A stretch of 64,000 bases of DNA, taken from Sphingobium sp. SCG-1. GTDB lineage: Bacteria > Pseudomonadota > Alphaproteobacteria > Sphingomonadales > Sphingomonadaceae. The DNA lies in the NCBI RefSeq assembly GCF_002953135.1, contig NZ_CP026372.1, forward strand, positions 2,418,001-2,482,000. Reading direction: 5' to 3'. The translations under genes and the position numbers were made by a program. This document shows, in pieces, positions 52,179-61,631 of this stretch. The notes below the pieces were generated by a model, which was not told where the DNA came from, did not search any database, and saw nothing but the letters and a program-made list of their open reading frames with translations. The first letter of the stretch is position 1. The number at the start of each line of letters is the position of its first letter.

Positions 52179-53491
52179 TGCGCGCGTGCTCGGAACCGGG
52201 CGTATGCAGACTGCGAAAGTCGCGCTTCTACTTGCAGAGCGTCGGCTTGAGCTGCCGTTGCAAGCACCTCCCCATGCTCATGCAGCCAGGCAAGTGAGGC
52301 ACCGTCCGCTGGATCAAGTTGCAAGACATGGACGTCTGCCCCCGCCGTCAACGTCTGACTGATGGTTCGTTGCAGAACATCCAAGCCTTCGCCGGTAAGG
52401 GCTGAGACAAGCACGACGTCATCATGGCGGCTCGCGACCTCGCGAATGTGCGCGGCGGCCTCCTCATCCAGGAGGTCGACTTTGTTCCAAGCTTCGAGGA
52501 TCGGCACCGCGGCGGCTGGATCGACCCCCTCCCCGACTACATTCAACTCTTCAAGAACCTGCAGCACATCTGCCCGTTGCGCTTCGCTGTCGGGATGGGC
52601 GATATCACGGACATGAACAATCAGGTCGGCGGACAGCACCTCCTCAAGCGTGGCGCGGAACGCGGCGATGAGTTGTGTCGGAAGATCAGAGACAAACCCC
52701 ACAGTGTCGGACAGAATGGCCTTGTCCAGGCCAGGTAATGTGATCTGCCGCATCGTCGGGTCTAACGTAGCGAACAGCAGGTTCTCGGCCATCACGTCCG
52801 CGCCGGTCATCCAGTTGAACAAGGTAGATTTCCCGGCATTGGTATAGCCGACGAGTGCAATAACCGGCCAAGGCGCTCTTTGCCGGCGCGCACGATGCAG
52901 GCCACGGGTTCGCGTAACCTGCTCCAGCTCGCGCCGTATCTTGGCCATGCGATCCCGGATCAGGCGCCTATCTGCCTCGATCTGTGTTTCACCTGGACCA
53001 CCCAAGAAGCCGAAACCGCCCCGCTGCCGCTCAAGGTGCGTCCAGCTACGGACTAGCCGCCCAGCCTGATAGTCCAGATGAGCCAGTTCGACCTGAAGAC
53101 GCCCTTCGTTCGTGGCGGCTCGCTCCCCGAAGATTTCAAGGATAAGCCCCGTCCGGTCAATGACTTTTGCCTTGGTGGCTTTCTCAAGGTTGCTTTGTTG
53201 AACGGGCGTCAGGGCATTATCCACAATGACCAGCTCGGCCTCGTGATCTTCCGCCAACTGCGCGATGGTTTCAACCTGCCCACTGCCGAACAGAGTAGCG
53301 GGTTTTCGATCACGAACCCGGAAGGCCTGTGATGCCTGGACGTCGATGCCGATGGCAAGGGCAAGACCGCGGGCCTCTTCCAGACGCGCGTCACTGTCCC
53401 GCCGGTCGCCGCTATGCGTCTCCGCATGTACGACAACCGCGCGAGCGCCGCGCGCGACTTCGTCATCCTGATCGCGATCGAATACACTCAT
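52175..53491 (-). CDS. hflX: Ribosome-associated GTPase HflX
   Basis: 438 residues. The N-terminal HflX domain (about 20-185) contains LFGSGQVETIAQL and NALTPVQQSNLE, then GGPGETQIEADRRLIRDRM. The GTPase domain from about 205 has VGYTNAGKSTLFN, DTVGFVSDLPTQLI and NKVDLL. It splits stalled ribosomes under stress. It lies just downstream of hfq (44 bases), the same hfq-hflX order as in many Proteobacteria. Confidence 0.95.
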   Translation of the reverse strand: MSVFDRDQDDEVARGARAVVVHAETHSGDRRDSDARLEEARGLALAIGIDVQASQAFRVRDRKPATLFGSGQVETIAQLAEDHEAELVIVDNALTPVQQSNLEKATKAKVIDRTGLILEIFGERAATNEGRLQVELAHLDYQAGRLVRSWTHLERQRGGFGFLGGPGETQIEADRRLIRDRMAKIRRELEQVTRTRGLHRARRQRAPWPVIALVGYTNAGKSTLFNWMTGADVMAENLLFATLDPTMRQITLPGLDKAILSDTVGFVSDLPTQLIAAFRATLEEVLSADLIVHVRDIAHPDSEAQRADVLQVLEELNVVGEGVDPAAAVPILEAWNKVDLLDEEAAAHIREVASRHDDVVLVSALTGEGLDVLQRTISQTLTAGADVHVLQLDPADGASLAWLHEHGEVLATAAQADALQVEARLSQSAYARFRARAH

Positions 53492-53535
53492 GCCGGGCCA
53501 ACGCCCCTACAGCTTTTTGGTTCGGCCAAACGGTG

Positions 53536-54024
53536 TCAGTCCTGATCTGCCTCACCTTCCGCCGAAAGATCGAGCGGATGGGAAGGCTGCACCGTAGATA
53601 CCGCGTGCTTATACACAAGCTGCGCCATGCCGTCGCGCTCCAGCAGCATACAGAACAGATCGAATGCGGCGATCTCGCCTTGCAGCATTACGCCATTCAC
53701 CAGGAACATCGTAACCGGATAGCCCGAGCGGCGGACGGCGTTCAGGAATATCTCCTGAAGCAACTTGGCTTTCTTGTCGTTCGCGTCGAACGCTTTGCGG
53801 ACTTCGGACAGATCCATCGGTTGCGCGGGCATTACCGTTGAGATCGCGTGCTTGTAGACAAGCTGTGACTGACCATCGCGGCGTAGCAGGACAGAGAAGT
53901 TATCAAACCAGGTGATGATCCCCTGTAGTTTGACGCCCTTCACCAAGAACATCGTTACAGGAGTCTTGCTCTTGCGAAGGCTGTTCAGGAAAATATCCTG
54001 AAGATTGTTGATCTTGTCGGCCAT
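53536..54024 (-). CDS. hfq: RNA chaperone Hfq with two fused Sm domains
   Basis: 162 residues, about twice the usual length. Residues about 5-72 form one Sm fold (LQDIFLNSLRKSKTPVTMFL, VKLQGIITWFDNFSVLLRR, QLVYKHAISTVMP), a linker follows (about 73-83), and residues about 85-152 repeat it (LQEIFLNAVRRSGYPVTMFL, VMLQGEIAAFDLFCMLLER, QLVYKHAVSTVQP). Both keep the YKHAxSTV Sm2 motif. Hfq pairs small RNAs with mRNAs; a tandem protein probably assembles as a trimer of double units. Sphingomonads are known to carry such long Hfqs. The start has AAGG upstream. Confidence 0.93.
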   Translation of the reverse strand: MADKINNLQDIFLNSLRKSKTPVTMFLVKGVKLQGIITWFDNFSVLLRRDGQSQLVYKHAISTVMPAQPMDLSEVRKAFDANDKKAKLLQEIFLNAVRRSGYPVTMFLVNGVMLQGEIAAFDLFCMLLERDGMAQLVYKHAVSTVQPSHPLDLSAEGEADQD

Positions 54025-54171
54025 ATCTGAGCCTTTCTATCTTGGCGGAACGTTGTCCGCTCATGTGCCTTGGCAGGCATCGTGCTGTTCACCGCGAACC
54101 GGGAACAGGAGTTTGTACCGCAACTGCGAAATAAATCCAGAGGGTTTAGATCCTGCCGTCGCCCTAGGGGT

Positions 54172-55545
54172 TCATCCGTCCTTGCCGTCTGTAATTCCCA
54201 GTAATTTCAATTTACGATGAAGGGCCGAACGCTCCATGCCGATGAACGTCGCAGTTCGAGAGATGTTTCCGGAAAAACGGCGTATCTGGACGCGAAGATA
54301 TTCACGCTCGAAGCTTTCCCGCGCTTCACGCAAGGGTGAACCCATGATGGCGCTATTGCCGATCCCCTCCCCGGCGCTGCCGCCGGTAGCTTCTGCGGGA
54401 AGCATGTCGAGTTCGATACGACCGATGCGGTCTCCCGGCGCTAGTATGATTGTGCGCTCTATGACGTTGCGAAGTTGCCGCACATTGCCTGGCCATTCGC
54501 AGGCCTGCAACGCGGCCATGGCATCGCTTGCTATGTCGGGCGCCGCCACGCGACGCTCCGCCGCAAATCGTGCCAGGAAATATTCGACCAAGGGCGGAAT
54601 ATCGTCACGGCGGTCACTCAGTGGGGGAATTACCAAAGGTACAACATTGAGCCGATAATAAAGGTCTTCACGGAACCGCTTTTCCTCGATCTCCTGCGCA
54701 AGGTCGAGCGCGGTTGACGAGATTACCCGCACGTCCACCTTGACTTGCCGTTGTCCCCCTACCCGTGTGAAGCTCTGGTCGGTCAAAACGCGTAGGATTT
54801 TGCCTTGGGTGGTAATCGGCATATCAGCGATTTCATCCAAATACAGCGTACCGCCATGGGCCTGCTCAAGGAAGCCAGGTCTTACCAAACCCTCTCCGCC
54901 TTCGATGCCGAACAATTCTTCTTCGACTCGTTCTGGCTCCATGCGCGCCGCGGACACAACCACGAAAGGCGCGTCTGCTCGCCCGCTCCACGCGTGCAAC
55001 ATGCGAGCTGCAACTTCTTTGCCGCCGCCGGACGGACCGGAGATCAGCACCCGGCTACCGGTCCCTGCAACGCGCTTGATCGTGGCGCGCACGCCGTTAA
55101 TCGCACTGGAATTACCAGTCAGTTCACTCTCGTTCCCTACACGCTCCCGCAAGGATTGATTTTCGCGGCGCAGGCGTTCGGTTTCTGTGGCGCGCGAAAC
55201 AAGATGAAGGAGCCGGTCCGCCTCGAACGGCTTTTCGATGAAATCGGCTGCACCTTTGCGGATCGCGGCGACTGCCGTATCCAGATTACCGTGACCGGAG
55301 ATCATTAAGACCGGTATCGATGGATCGCGCCGCTTGATCTCGTCCAATAACTCAAGGCCGTCAAGCTTCGACCCCTGCAACCAGACATCCAGCAGAACGA
55401 GTGAGGGGCGTCGGCTATCGAGGGCATCAATCGCCGCATCGCTGTGCGCAGCGGTGCGGGCTTCATAGCCTTCGTCCTCCAGGACACCTGCGACGAGTTC
55501 TCGGATATCCTCCTCATCATCGACGATCAAAATATCAAGCGCCAT
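54172..55545 (-). CDS. ntrX: Response regulator NtrX
   Basis: 457 residues. Receiver at about 1-120 (LIVDDEEDIRELV, acceptor Asp in LVLLDVWLQ, EKPF), AAA+ domain at about 140-370 (SGPSGGGKEVAARML, GGTLYLDEIADMP, RFREDLYYRLNVVPL) and a Fis-type helix-turn-helix at the end (GNISRTATFIGMERSALHRKL). Where sigma-54 activators have GAFTGA, this protein has EELFGIEGGEGLVRP, so sigma-54 contact is probably lost, as in other alphaproteobacterial NtrX. It is phosphorylated by NtrY in nitrogen or redox regulation. It overlaps the ntrY stop by 11 bases. Confidence 0.95.
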   Translation of the reverse strand: MALDILIVDDEEDIRELVAGVLEDEGYEARTAAHSDAAIDALDSRRPSLVLLDVWLQGSKLDGLELLDEIKRRDPSIPVLMISGHGNLDTAVAAIRKGAADFIEKPFEADRLLHLVSRATETERLRRENQSLRERVGNESELTGNSSAINGVRATIKRVAGTGSRVLISGPSGGGKEVAARMLHAWSGRADAPFVVVSAARMEPERVEEELFGIEGGEGLVRPGFLEQAHGGTLYLDEIADMPITTQGKILRVLTDQSFTRVGGQRQVKVDVRVISSTALDLAQEIEEKRFREDLYYRLNVVPLVIPPLSDRRDDIPPLVEYFLARFAAERRVAAPDIASDAMAALQACEWPGNVRQLRNVIERTIILAPGDRIGRIELDMLPAEATGGSAGEGIGNSAIMGSPLREARESFEREYLRVQIRRFSGNISRTATFIGMERSALHRKLKLLGITDGKDG

Positions 55546-57796
55546 GAGCTGTCATCATTCCCTTCGTTGCGGCCTGCTCCGGGACCGCCTCCAGTCGTTC
55601 CAATGTATCGTTGTCGAGCACGATGAACACGCAGGCGCCCCCGCCCTCAGCGTCGCAAAAGCTGATTTCACCGCTATGTTCTTCGACAATTTTCTTGACG
55701 ATCGCCAAGCCTAGGCCGGTGCCCTTGGCACGCGTCGTCATATAAGGTTCAAGTATTCGCTCCCGTTCCGGTGGCAAGCCGATACCATCATCCGTCACAG
55801 TGATCCGCAAACGGCCTTGCTCGTCCGTATCGAGCACCATTGTCACATGCCCCCGCAAGCCACCATCGGGTTGCGGCGGTTTCGGTTCGATAGCCTCGAC
55901 GGCGTTCTTGACAATATTGGTCAGCGCCTGCCCGATCTGACGTCTGTCGCAGACGATCTCCATTGCGCCGACGTGCGATTCAAACGCGAAGCCGATCTCC
56001 GGATGCGCAACTTCGTGCAGGAACAGCGAGTGGCGGGCGATATCGGTTATTGCCTCCCTGCGGAACACCGGTTTTGGCATCCGCGCGAACGACGAGAATT
56101 CGTCGACGATCCGGCGCAAATCGCCCACTTGCCGGACAATCGTCCCCGTCAGCCTGTTGAAGGTCGCCGTGTCGCTCGTGATTTCCTTTCCATAGCGGCG
56201 TTGTAGTCGCTCGGCTGCAAGCTGTATCGGCGTGAGAGGATTTTTGATCTCGTGCGCAATACGTCTTGCGACATCAGACCAGGCGGCGCGACGCTGATCC
56301 GAAAGTTGCTGGGTGATGTCGTCAAAGGTCAGCACATGGCCAGAGGCGTCCCGCGAAATCTTCACCGCCAGCGTCCGCAAGTCGCCATGGGCGCGCACTT
56401 GCACGATTCCGGTGTTTTGTTCCTCGTTCAGCAACTCGGCAAGCTCAAGCGAAACGTCGGAGAGCGGCTGTCCCACAGGGTCCTGCCCCTCCTCCACCAA
56501 TATTCGCTCCGCCGAACTGTTGAGCAATCGCACCACCTGGTTCTGATCCACCGACAACACGCCGGCAGTCACACCTGACAAAATAGCTTCAATGAACGCG
56601 CGGCGGTTATCGAGTTGGCTATTGGCTGCCACAAGGGCCCCAGTCTGCGCCTCGAGACGCTGCGTCATACGATTGAATGCGCTTGCGAGCGTGCCAATCT
56701 CGTCCCGCGCATGGGGACCGGAGACCCGCGTAGACAAATCGCCCGCAGTGATACGTCGTGCCGCATCTACCAACTCATTCACGGGACGGACGAGACGATC
56801 GGCAACCGTCAGCGCGATCCAGACGGCGATACCAACGAGAAGCAGCGATCCTACGAAGAGCGCGATATTGAAACGGAGTTGAAGGCTGCGTGACCGAACG
56901 GCAAAATCGTCATAATCCGAAAGCACGGCTTGCGCGCGTTTGACCTGGCTAAACGCAGGCGCGTCGGAATCCCGCGTCGCATAGAGATAGATCCTCTCTC
57001 GCGGATACAGCAGCGTTACCGCTTCAATCTGGTTTGGAGAGGCGTTGACCACAACGTCTTCGCCGCCAGCAAGGCGCGCCATTACGTCCTTGCTGAGGAT
57101 ATTCTTGGCGACCTTATCATCCGACGCCACATTCGCGGCAGTGCGCTCTACACCGTCCTTGCCGATTTGAATGATCGCGGACCGGTTCAGCTTACGCGTG
57201 ACGACCTGATACACATAGCCTTCGCGAAATTCCGGACTCGATAGCGACGACTGGTTGAGGTAATCGCGCAAGTCGTTCGACATCGTGAGCGTCTCATCAC
57301 GCACTTCCCGCAGGTTTTGCTCATAATATCCACGCGCGAATTCGTTAGCGTTCTCCAGCATTCCGCGCGCGTTGTCTGAGAACCAGAATTGCACGCCGTA
57401 TTGAAACAGCAGCGATGCGAAGATCACCACGAGCAGCATTGGTACGCTGGACAGAATCGAGAAGATCGCAACGAGCCGGACATGCAATTGGCCTTCGCTA
57501 CCTGCGGCACTGCGCGCGGCACGCCGGATTGCAAGCCTCCTGCCCAAAAGCACAAGAAGCGCAATCGCCGGAACGAGGTTTGCGACGAGAAGCAACGCCA
57601 CGATGGGCGGCGTCAGAAGCGTGTAAGAGTCCCCTTGAGAGGAGACGAGCAGATAGGTGAGCGTACCGGTGCCCAACAGGAGCAATACGGTTGCGCCCTC
57701 GACAATCGGCGCGAGGCTGCGGCCGCGCATCCATTTCGGCAACGCTCTACGCCACGACGACTCGTAATGCTGCGGAGTTTCCGCGTCGACATTCAT
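55535..57796 (-). CDS. ntrY: Nitrogen-regulation sensor histidine kinase NtrY
   Basis: 753 residues. Several N-terminal membrane segments (about 25-55, 62-84, 105-135) and a further one near 315 enclose a periplasmic sensor region. HAMP follows (RLVRPVNELVDAARRI, about 338), then a PAS domain (LSVDQNQVVRLLN), a HisKA domain with RRIAHEIKNPLTPIQLA and a HATPase (DDGIGLPPERERI, GTGLGLAIV). It phosphorylates NtrX. It lies between ntrC and ntrX; the 91-base gap to ntrC contains a small palindrome and an AT-rich run that may be a promoter. Confidence 0.95.
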   Translation of the reverse strand: MNVDAETPQHYESSWRRALPKWMRGRSLAPIVEGATVLLLLGTGTLTYLLVSSQGDSYTLLTPPIVALLLVANLVPAIALLVLLGRRLAIRRAARSAAGSEGQLHVRLVAIFSILSSVPMLLVVIFASLLFQYGVQFWFSDNARGMLENANEFARGYYEQNLREVRDETLTMSNDLRDYLNQSSLSSPEFREGYVYQVVTRKLNRSAIIQIGKDGVERTAANVASDDKVAKNILSKDVMARLAGGEDVVVNASPNQIEAVTLLYPRERIYLYATRDSDAPAFSQVKRAQAVLSDYDDFAVRSRSLQLRFNIALFVGSLLLVGIAVWIALTVADRLVRPVNELVDAARRITAGDLSTRVSGPHARDEIGTLASAFNRMTQRLEAQTGALVAANSQLDNRRAFIEAILSGVTAGVLSVDQNQVVRLLNSSAERILVEEGQDPVGQPLSDVSLELAELLNEEQNTGIVQVRAHGDLRTLAVKISRDASGHVLTFDDITQQLSDQRRAAWSDVARRIAHEIKNPLTPIQLAAERLQRRYGKEITSDTATFNRLTGTIVRQVGDLRRIVDEFSSFARMPKPVFRREAITDIARHSLFLHEVAHPEIGFAFESHVGAMEIVCDRRQIGQALTNIVKNAVEAIEPKPPQPDGGLRGHVTMVLDTDEQGRLRITVTDDGIGLPPERERILEPYMTTRAKGTGLGLAIVKKIVEEHSGEISFCDAEGGGACVFIVLDNDTLERLEAVPEQAATKGMMTAHGA

Positions 57797-57811
57797 AGTT
57801 GCACAGATACA

Positions 57812-57821
57812 ACAATATTGT
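57812..57821. promoter_or_regulatory. Small palindrome upstream of ntrY
   Basis: ACAATATTGT is a perfect 10-bp palindrome 15 bases before the ntrY start; GCACA at 57801 and TGTGC at 57819 form a partly overlapping dyad. It may be an operator or part of an ntrYX promoter. Nothing identifies the binding protein. Confidence 0.25.
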
Positions 57822-57887
57822 GCCCACTAAAACACAGTTATTTTCTGTTTTATTTCAGTTGGTCGAGGCTTCGGGGGCATTGATCGC

Positions 57888-59369
57888 CTAATCCTCCGAT
57901 CGGCGTAGCTGGGCAGGGTCTATACCGTAGTCGGTCAACTTCGATCGCAGCGTGTTACGGTTTATGCCCAGCATATTGGCTGCCCGTATCTGGTTGCTGT
58001 CCGTGCTGATAAGCGTTTCTCGAAAAAGCACCGGTTCAATGAGAGCCAATAGGTCTTCGTGCAGGTGTTCTTGCGCGGCGAGATCACCGACGGCAAGCTG
58101 CTCCCGTGTCCATTCCCGCACAGCCTCAACCAAACGATCGGCTCGACCGGCTATCATCTCGCTTCCTGTTGCAGGTAGCGGAAGGTTTTGCCGCAATATG
58201 TCCGACGTGATGATCGTATCACGCGCCAGCACGGCGAGCCGCTGCATCAGATTCTGAAGTTCCCGCACATTGCCGGGCCAATGCCAGTTTCCCAGAAGCC
58301 TTGCCGCGTCATCTGCCAACGTCTTACGAGGGAGGCCTTCCTTCGCCGCCACTTCCAGGAAATGCCGGGCCAGCAATGGAATGTCGTCTCGCCGTTCCCG
58401 CAATGCAGGTAAGGGAATTGGAACGACATTCAGCCGGTAATAGAGGTCTTCGCGAAACCTGTTTTCGGCAATCAATCCCGCCAAATCCTGATTCGTGGCG
58501 GCAATGATCCGCACATTCACTTTGACCTGGCTGGACCCGCCGACCGTAGTCACCTCGCCCGACTGAAGGACACGCAATAGGCGAGTTTGCGCTTCCATCG
58601 GCATGTCGCCGATCTCATCCAGGAAAAGCGTTCCGCCGTTGGCTTGCTCGAATTTGCCCGCGCTGCGCGCGTGAGCGCCAGTAAAAGCGCCTTTTTCGTA
58701 GCCGAACAGCTCAGCCTCGATCAACTCACGCGGAATCGCCGCCATATTTATTGCGACGAAAGGCTTGGCCCGCCTGCTCCCAAGCTTGTGAATGGCTTCG
58801 GCAACCAGTTCCTTGCCCGTGCCTGACTCCCCGAGAACGAGGATTGTAAGGTCATTCGAAACCACCCGAGCGATCGTCCGATAGACTTCCTGCATCGCCG
58901 GCGATCGTCCGACGAGCGGCAGCCCGTCATGCTCCTGCGGAGCATCGGCAATTCCGCCATCGTCCGACACCACACTCTGACGACGCATTACCAGCGCATC
59001 GGCGACAGCGCGGGTCAGTTCGTTAAGATCGAAAGGTTTCGGCAGATATTCGAATGCACCCTTCTCCGTAGCGCGCACAGCCGTGTTGAGGGTGTTCTGC
59101 GCGGATAATATGATGACGCTGATGTTCGGGCTATCCGCGATGATCCCGGCAACATCGTCCAGGCCATTACCGTCGGGCAGCATCACGTCGGTGATAAGCA
59201 CATCGGGCGTAAAGCTGTCCAGCAAAGCCGCGCGCTCACCGATCGAGGCGGCAGTCTTGACCTTATGCCCCTGCCTGCGCAGCGCCTCTCCGACGACGAC
59301 GCAGATCGCCGGATCATCATCGACGACCAGCACTCTGCCCGAAAGACCATGCGCCAGCGCCACCATCAT
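57888..59369 (-). CDS. ntrC: Nitrogen regulator NtrC (sigma-54 activator)
   Basis: 493 residues. Receiver at about 10-125 (VLVVDDDPAICVVV, Asp in VLITDVMLPDG, YLPKPF), AAA+ domain at about 155-390 with LGESGTGKELVAEAIH and an intact GAFTGA loop (FGYEKGAFTGAHARS), GGTLFLDEIGDMP, and a Fis-type helix-turn-helix (RAANMLGINRNTLRSKL). It activates sigma-54 promoters of nitrogen-assimilation genes when phosphorylated by NtrB. The start overlaps the ntrB stop (ATGA). Confidence 0.96.
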   Translation of the reverse strand: MMVALAHGLSGRVLVVDDDPAICVVVGEALRRQGHKVKTAASIGERAALLDSFTPDVLITDVMLPDGNGLDDVAGIIADSPNISVIILSAQNTLNTAVRATEKGAFEYLPKPFDLNELTRAVADALVMRRQSVVSDDGGIADAPQEHDGLPLVGRSPAMQEVYRTIARVVSNDLTILVLGESGTGKELVAEAIHKLGSRRAKPFVAINMAAIPRELIEAELFGYEKGAFTGAHARSAGKFEQANGGTLFLDEIGDMPMEAQTRLLRVLQSGEVTTVGGSSQVKVNVRIIAATNQDLAGLIAENRFREDLYYRLNVVPIPLPALRERRDDIPLLARHFLEVAAKEGLPRKTLADDAARLLGNWHWPGNVRELQNLMQRLAVLARDTIITSDILRQNLPLPATGSEMIAGRADRLVEAVREWTREQLAVGDLAAQEHLHEDLLALIEPVLFRETLISTDSNQIRAANMLGINRNTLRSKLTDYGIDPAQLRRSED

Positions 59370-60472
59370 CCTATCCCCATTGGTAACAAAATTCGGAAAA
59401 TGGTTTCTCCGGCTTCCTGATCCCGCTGATATTGGACGAAGCCATTCATATCGCGCACCAGCTTGTCTACGAGCGCGAGACCAAGCCCCTGCCCGGTCCG
59501 CTTGCCTGTAATGAACGGATTGAAGAGGTCGTCACGGATATGTTCCGGCACGCCCGGCCCGTTGTCGATGACCAATATCTCGATAGGTAACGAGGAATTG
59601 CCTTTGCCTCCTGGCAGCATCACCGACATGCCGTGGCGAAACGCCGTAACAATCCTGATCCGCGGATTTTTAATTGGCCTCTCGCGCGGAAAAAGCGCTT
59701 CCGCCGAGTTTTTCAGCAGGTTAATCATGATCTGGACAAGGGCGTCGCCATTCACCAGGGCAAAAGGCAGCGATGGATCATAGCTTTTCGTCAAATGCAC
59801 GTCGCGCGCGAAACCCGCGACAGCCACTTCGGCTGCCCGGTCGATCAGCGGATAAATGTTTTCCGGTCGGCAGACCAAGGGGCGCTCGGTCGTGAAATCC
59901 TGCATACGGTCGATCAGCGCCGCAATGCGATCCACTTCGTTGCAAATAAGCTGGGTCAGAGCCGTGGCACTTTCATCGTCGCCCGAGTCCAGCAACTGTG
60001 CCGCGCCGCGAATGCCGGAAAGGGGATTTTTGATCTCATGCGCCAATATCGCGGCCGCACCCATGGCCGATCGCGTGCCTCCCGCCGTACGGCGATAGGC
60101 GATCTTCTGGGCTTCACTCTTGGAATGAACCGATACTACCCGCCAGCCTTCATGATCCGGGATGGGCGCTATCATGAGGTCTACTTCCATAGCGGCAGTG
60201 CGACCGGCGTGCACCTGAACATCATAGGCTGCCAGAGGCGTGTCCGAGTTCCAGATGTCATACCGGCCATCCATGTCCGCCATGCGGAGGGTTCGGCTGA
60301 TGTCGCTCCCGACGATAGCCGAACGCGCCATGTTAAGCAGCGTCTCCGCCCGGACATTGGCGTTGGCGATACGGTTGTCCGGCGCAACGACCAGAGTGGC
60401 GACAGGAAAGGCCGTGATGACGTCGCTGAGCGATGGAGAACCGTTGTCTTGACGAGTTGGCGGCGCTGACAT
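59366..60472 (-). CDS. ntrB: Nitrogen sensor histidine kinase NtrB
   Basis: About 368 residues from ATG 60472; GTG codons at 60481 and 60478 would add up to three residues. The PAS domain (about 15-120: TLVVAPDNRIANANVRAE), phospho-acceptor region AAAILAHEIKNPLSGIRGAA (about 143-162) and HATPase (NLLKNSAEALF, VIDNGPGVPEHIR, GQGLGLALVDKL) fit NtrB. It is soluble. It phosphorylates NtrC under nitrogen limitation, under control of PII. It follows dusB by 11 bases, the classic nifR3-ntrB-ntrC order. Confidence 0.95.
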   Translation of the reverse strand: MSAPPTRQDNGSPSLSDVITAFPVATLVVAPDNRIANANVRAETLLNMARSAIVGSDISRTLRMADMDGRYDIWNSDTPLAAYDVQVHAGRTAAMEVDLMIAPIPDHEGWRVVSVHSKSEAQKIAYRRTAGGTRSAMGAAAILAHEIKNPLSGIRGAAQLLDSGDDESATALTQLICNEVDRIAALIDRMQDFTTERPLVCRPENIYPLIDRAAEVAVAGFARDVHLTKSYDPSLPFALVNGDALVQIMINLLKNSAEALFPRERPIKNPRIRIVTAFRHGMSVMLPGGKGNSSLPIEILVIDNGPGVPEHIRDDLFNPFITGKRTGQGLGLALVDKLVRDMNGFVQYQRDQEAGETIFRILLPMGIG

Positions 60473-60483
60473 GCGCACCACGT

Positions 60484-61533
60484 TCAGGCAGCTTGGACGA
60501 ACGGCAGATCGTCAAGCGGCGTGCTACCGCTGACTATCAGCGGTTCGTAGAAATCGGCGAGCATGTTCATCACGCGATCTGCCGCCGGTTCCTTGTTAAC
60601 GGCGTGACGGAATTCCGCAGAACCCGGTAAGCCTTTGGTATACCAGCCAATGTGCTTGCGCGCCATGTTCACACCGGTGTCGGTTCCATAGTGATCGAGC
60701 ATCGCGCGATAATGCTCGATTATCACGCCGTATTGTTCTTCAAGTGAAGGATCGCTCAACCTTTCGCCCGTCGCGAACCAGTGCATGACCTGCCCAATCA
60801 GCCACGGTCGACCATAGGCCCCTCGCCCGATCATCACGCCGTCCGCGCCGCTCTGAACAAGGGCGGTGTCTGCGTCCTCCAGCGAGCAGATGTCGCCGTT
60901 CACGATCACCGGCAGCGACACTGCGTCTTTGACCTGACGGACAAAGGCCCAATCTGCCGAGCCCTTGTACATCTGATTGCGGGTGCGGCCATGGACGGTA
61001 ATGAGCTTCGCCCCCAGATCCTCCGCGATGTGCGCCAGTTCCGGAGCGTTCAGGCTGCTATGATCCCAGCCCATGCGCATCTTGACGGTCACCGGCACGT
61101 CCACCGCCTTGACGGTAGCTTCTATGAGTGCTGCGGCGAGTGGCAGGTCCCGCATCAGGGCACTGCCTGCGTCACCATTGACAACTTTTTTGACCGGACA
61201 ACCCATATTGATGTCGATGATCGCGGCGCCGCGATCCGCGTTCAGCTTGGCCGCTTCCGCCATTTCAGTTGGAGAGCATCCGGCAAGCTGCATCGAAACC
61301 GGCTCTTCGATAGGGTGCCAGGCGGCTTTCTGTATAGACTGCCGCGTCTCCCGGATCATCGCGGCCGACGCAATCATTTCCGTCACATTCAATCCGCAGC
61401 CGTAGCGGCGAACCAAAGTGCGAAACGGCATATCCGTGACACCCGTCATCGGCGCCAGAATCACTGGTTGATCGATGCGAACATTGCCAATGGCGATTGG
61501 CCGGATTGACGAACGGGGAGCGTCATTATGCAT
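60484..61533 (-). CDS. dusB: tRNA-dihydrouridine synthase DusB (NifR3)
   Basis: 349 residues from ATG 61533. The open frame extends 77 codons upstream, but those residues are unlike the family and overlap ispDF on the other strand. The FMN barrel has VILAPMTGVTDMPFR, NMGCPVKKVVNGDAGSALM with the catalytic Cys, KMRMGWD, ITVHGRTRNQMYKGSADW, VNGDICS and MIGRGAYGRPW. It reduces uridine in the tRNA D-loop. In alphaproteobacteria it heads the ntrBC-ntrYX operon, as it does here. Confidence 0.95.
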   Translation of the reverse strand: MHNDAPRSSIRPIAIGNVRIDQPVILAPMTGVTDMPFRTLVRRYGCGLNVTEMIASAAMIRETRQSIQKAAWHPIEEPVSMQLAGCSPTEMAEAAKLNADRGAAIIDINMGCPVKKVVNGDAGSALMRDLPLAAALIEATVKAVDVPVTVKMRMGWDHSSLNAPELAHIAEDLGAKLITVHGRTRNQMYKGSADWAFVRQVKDAVSLPVIVNGDICSLEDADTALVQSGADGVMIGRGAYGRPWLIGQVMHWFATGERLSDPSLEEQYGVIIEHYRAMLDHYGTDTGVNMARKHIGWYTKGLPGSAEFRHAVNKEPAADRVMNMLADFYEPLIVSGSTPLDDLPFVQAA

Positions 61534-61631
61534 TATGAAATCGTGCCTAAAAATGAGGCAGTCCCATAGCCGCAATTGGTTGGTACGGCAAGCGACTGGC
61601 GGCGGTTGCCTTACTCGGCTATGCGCGCGCC

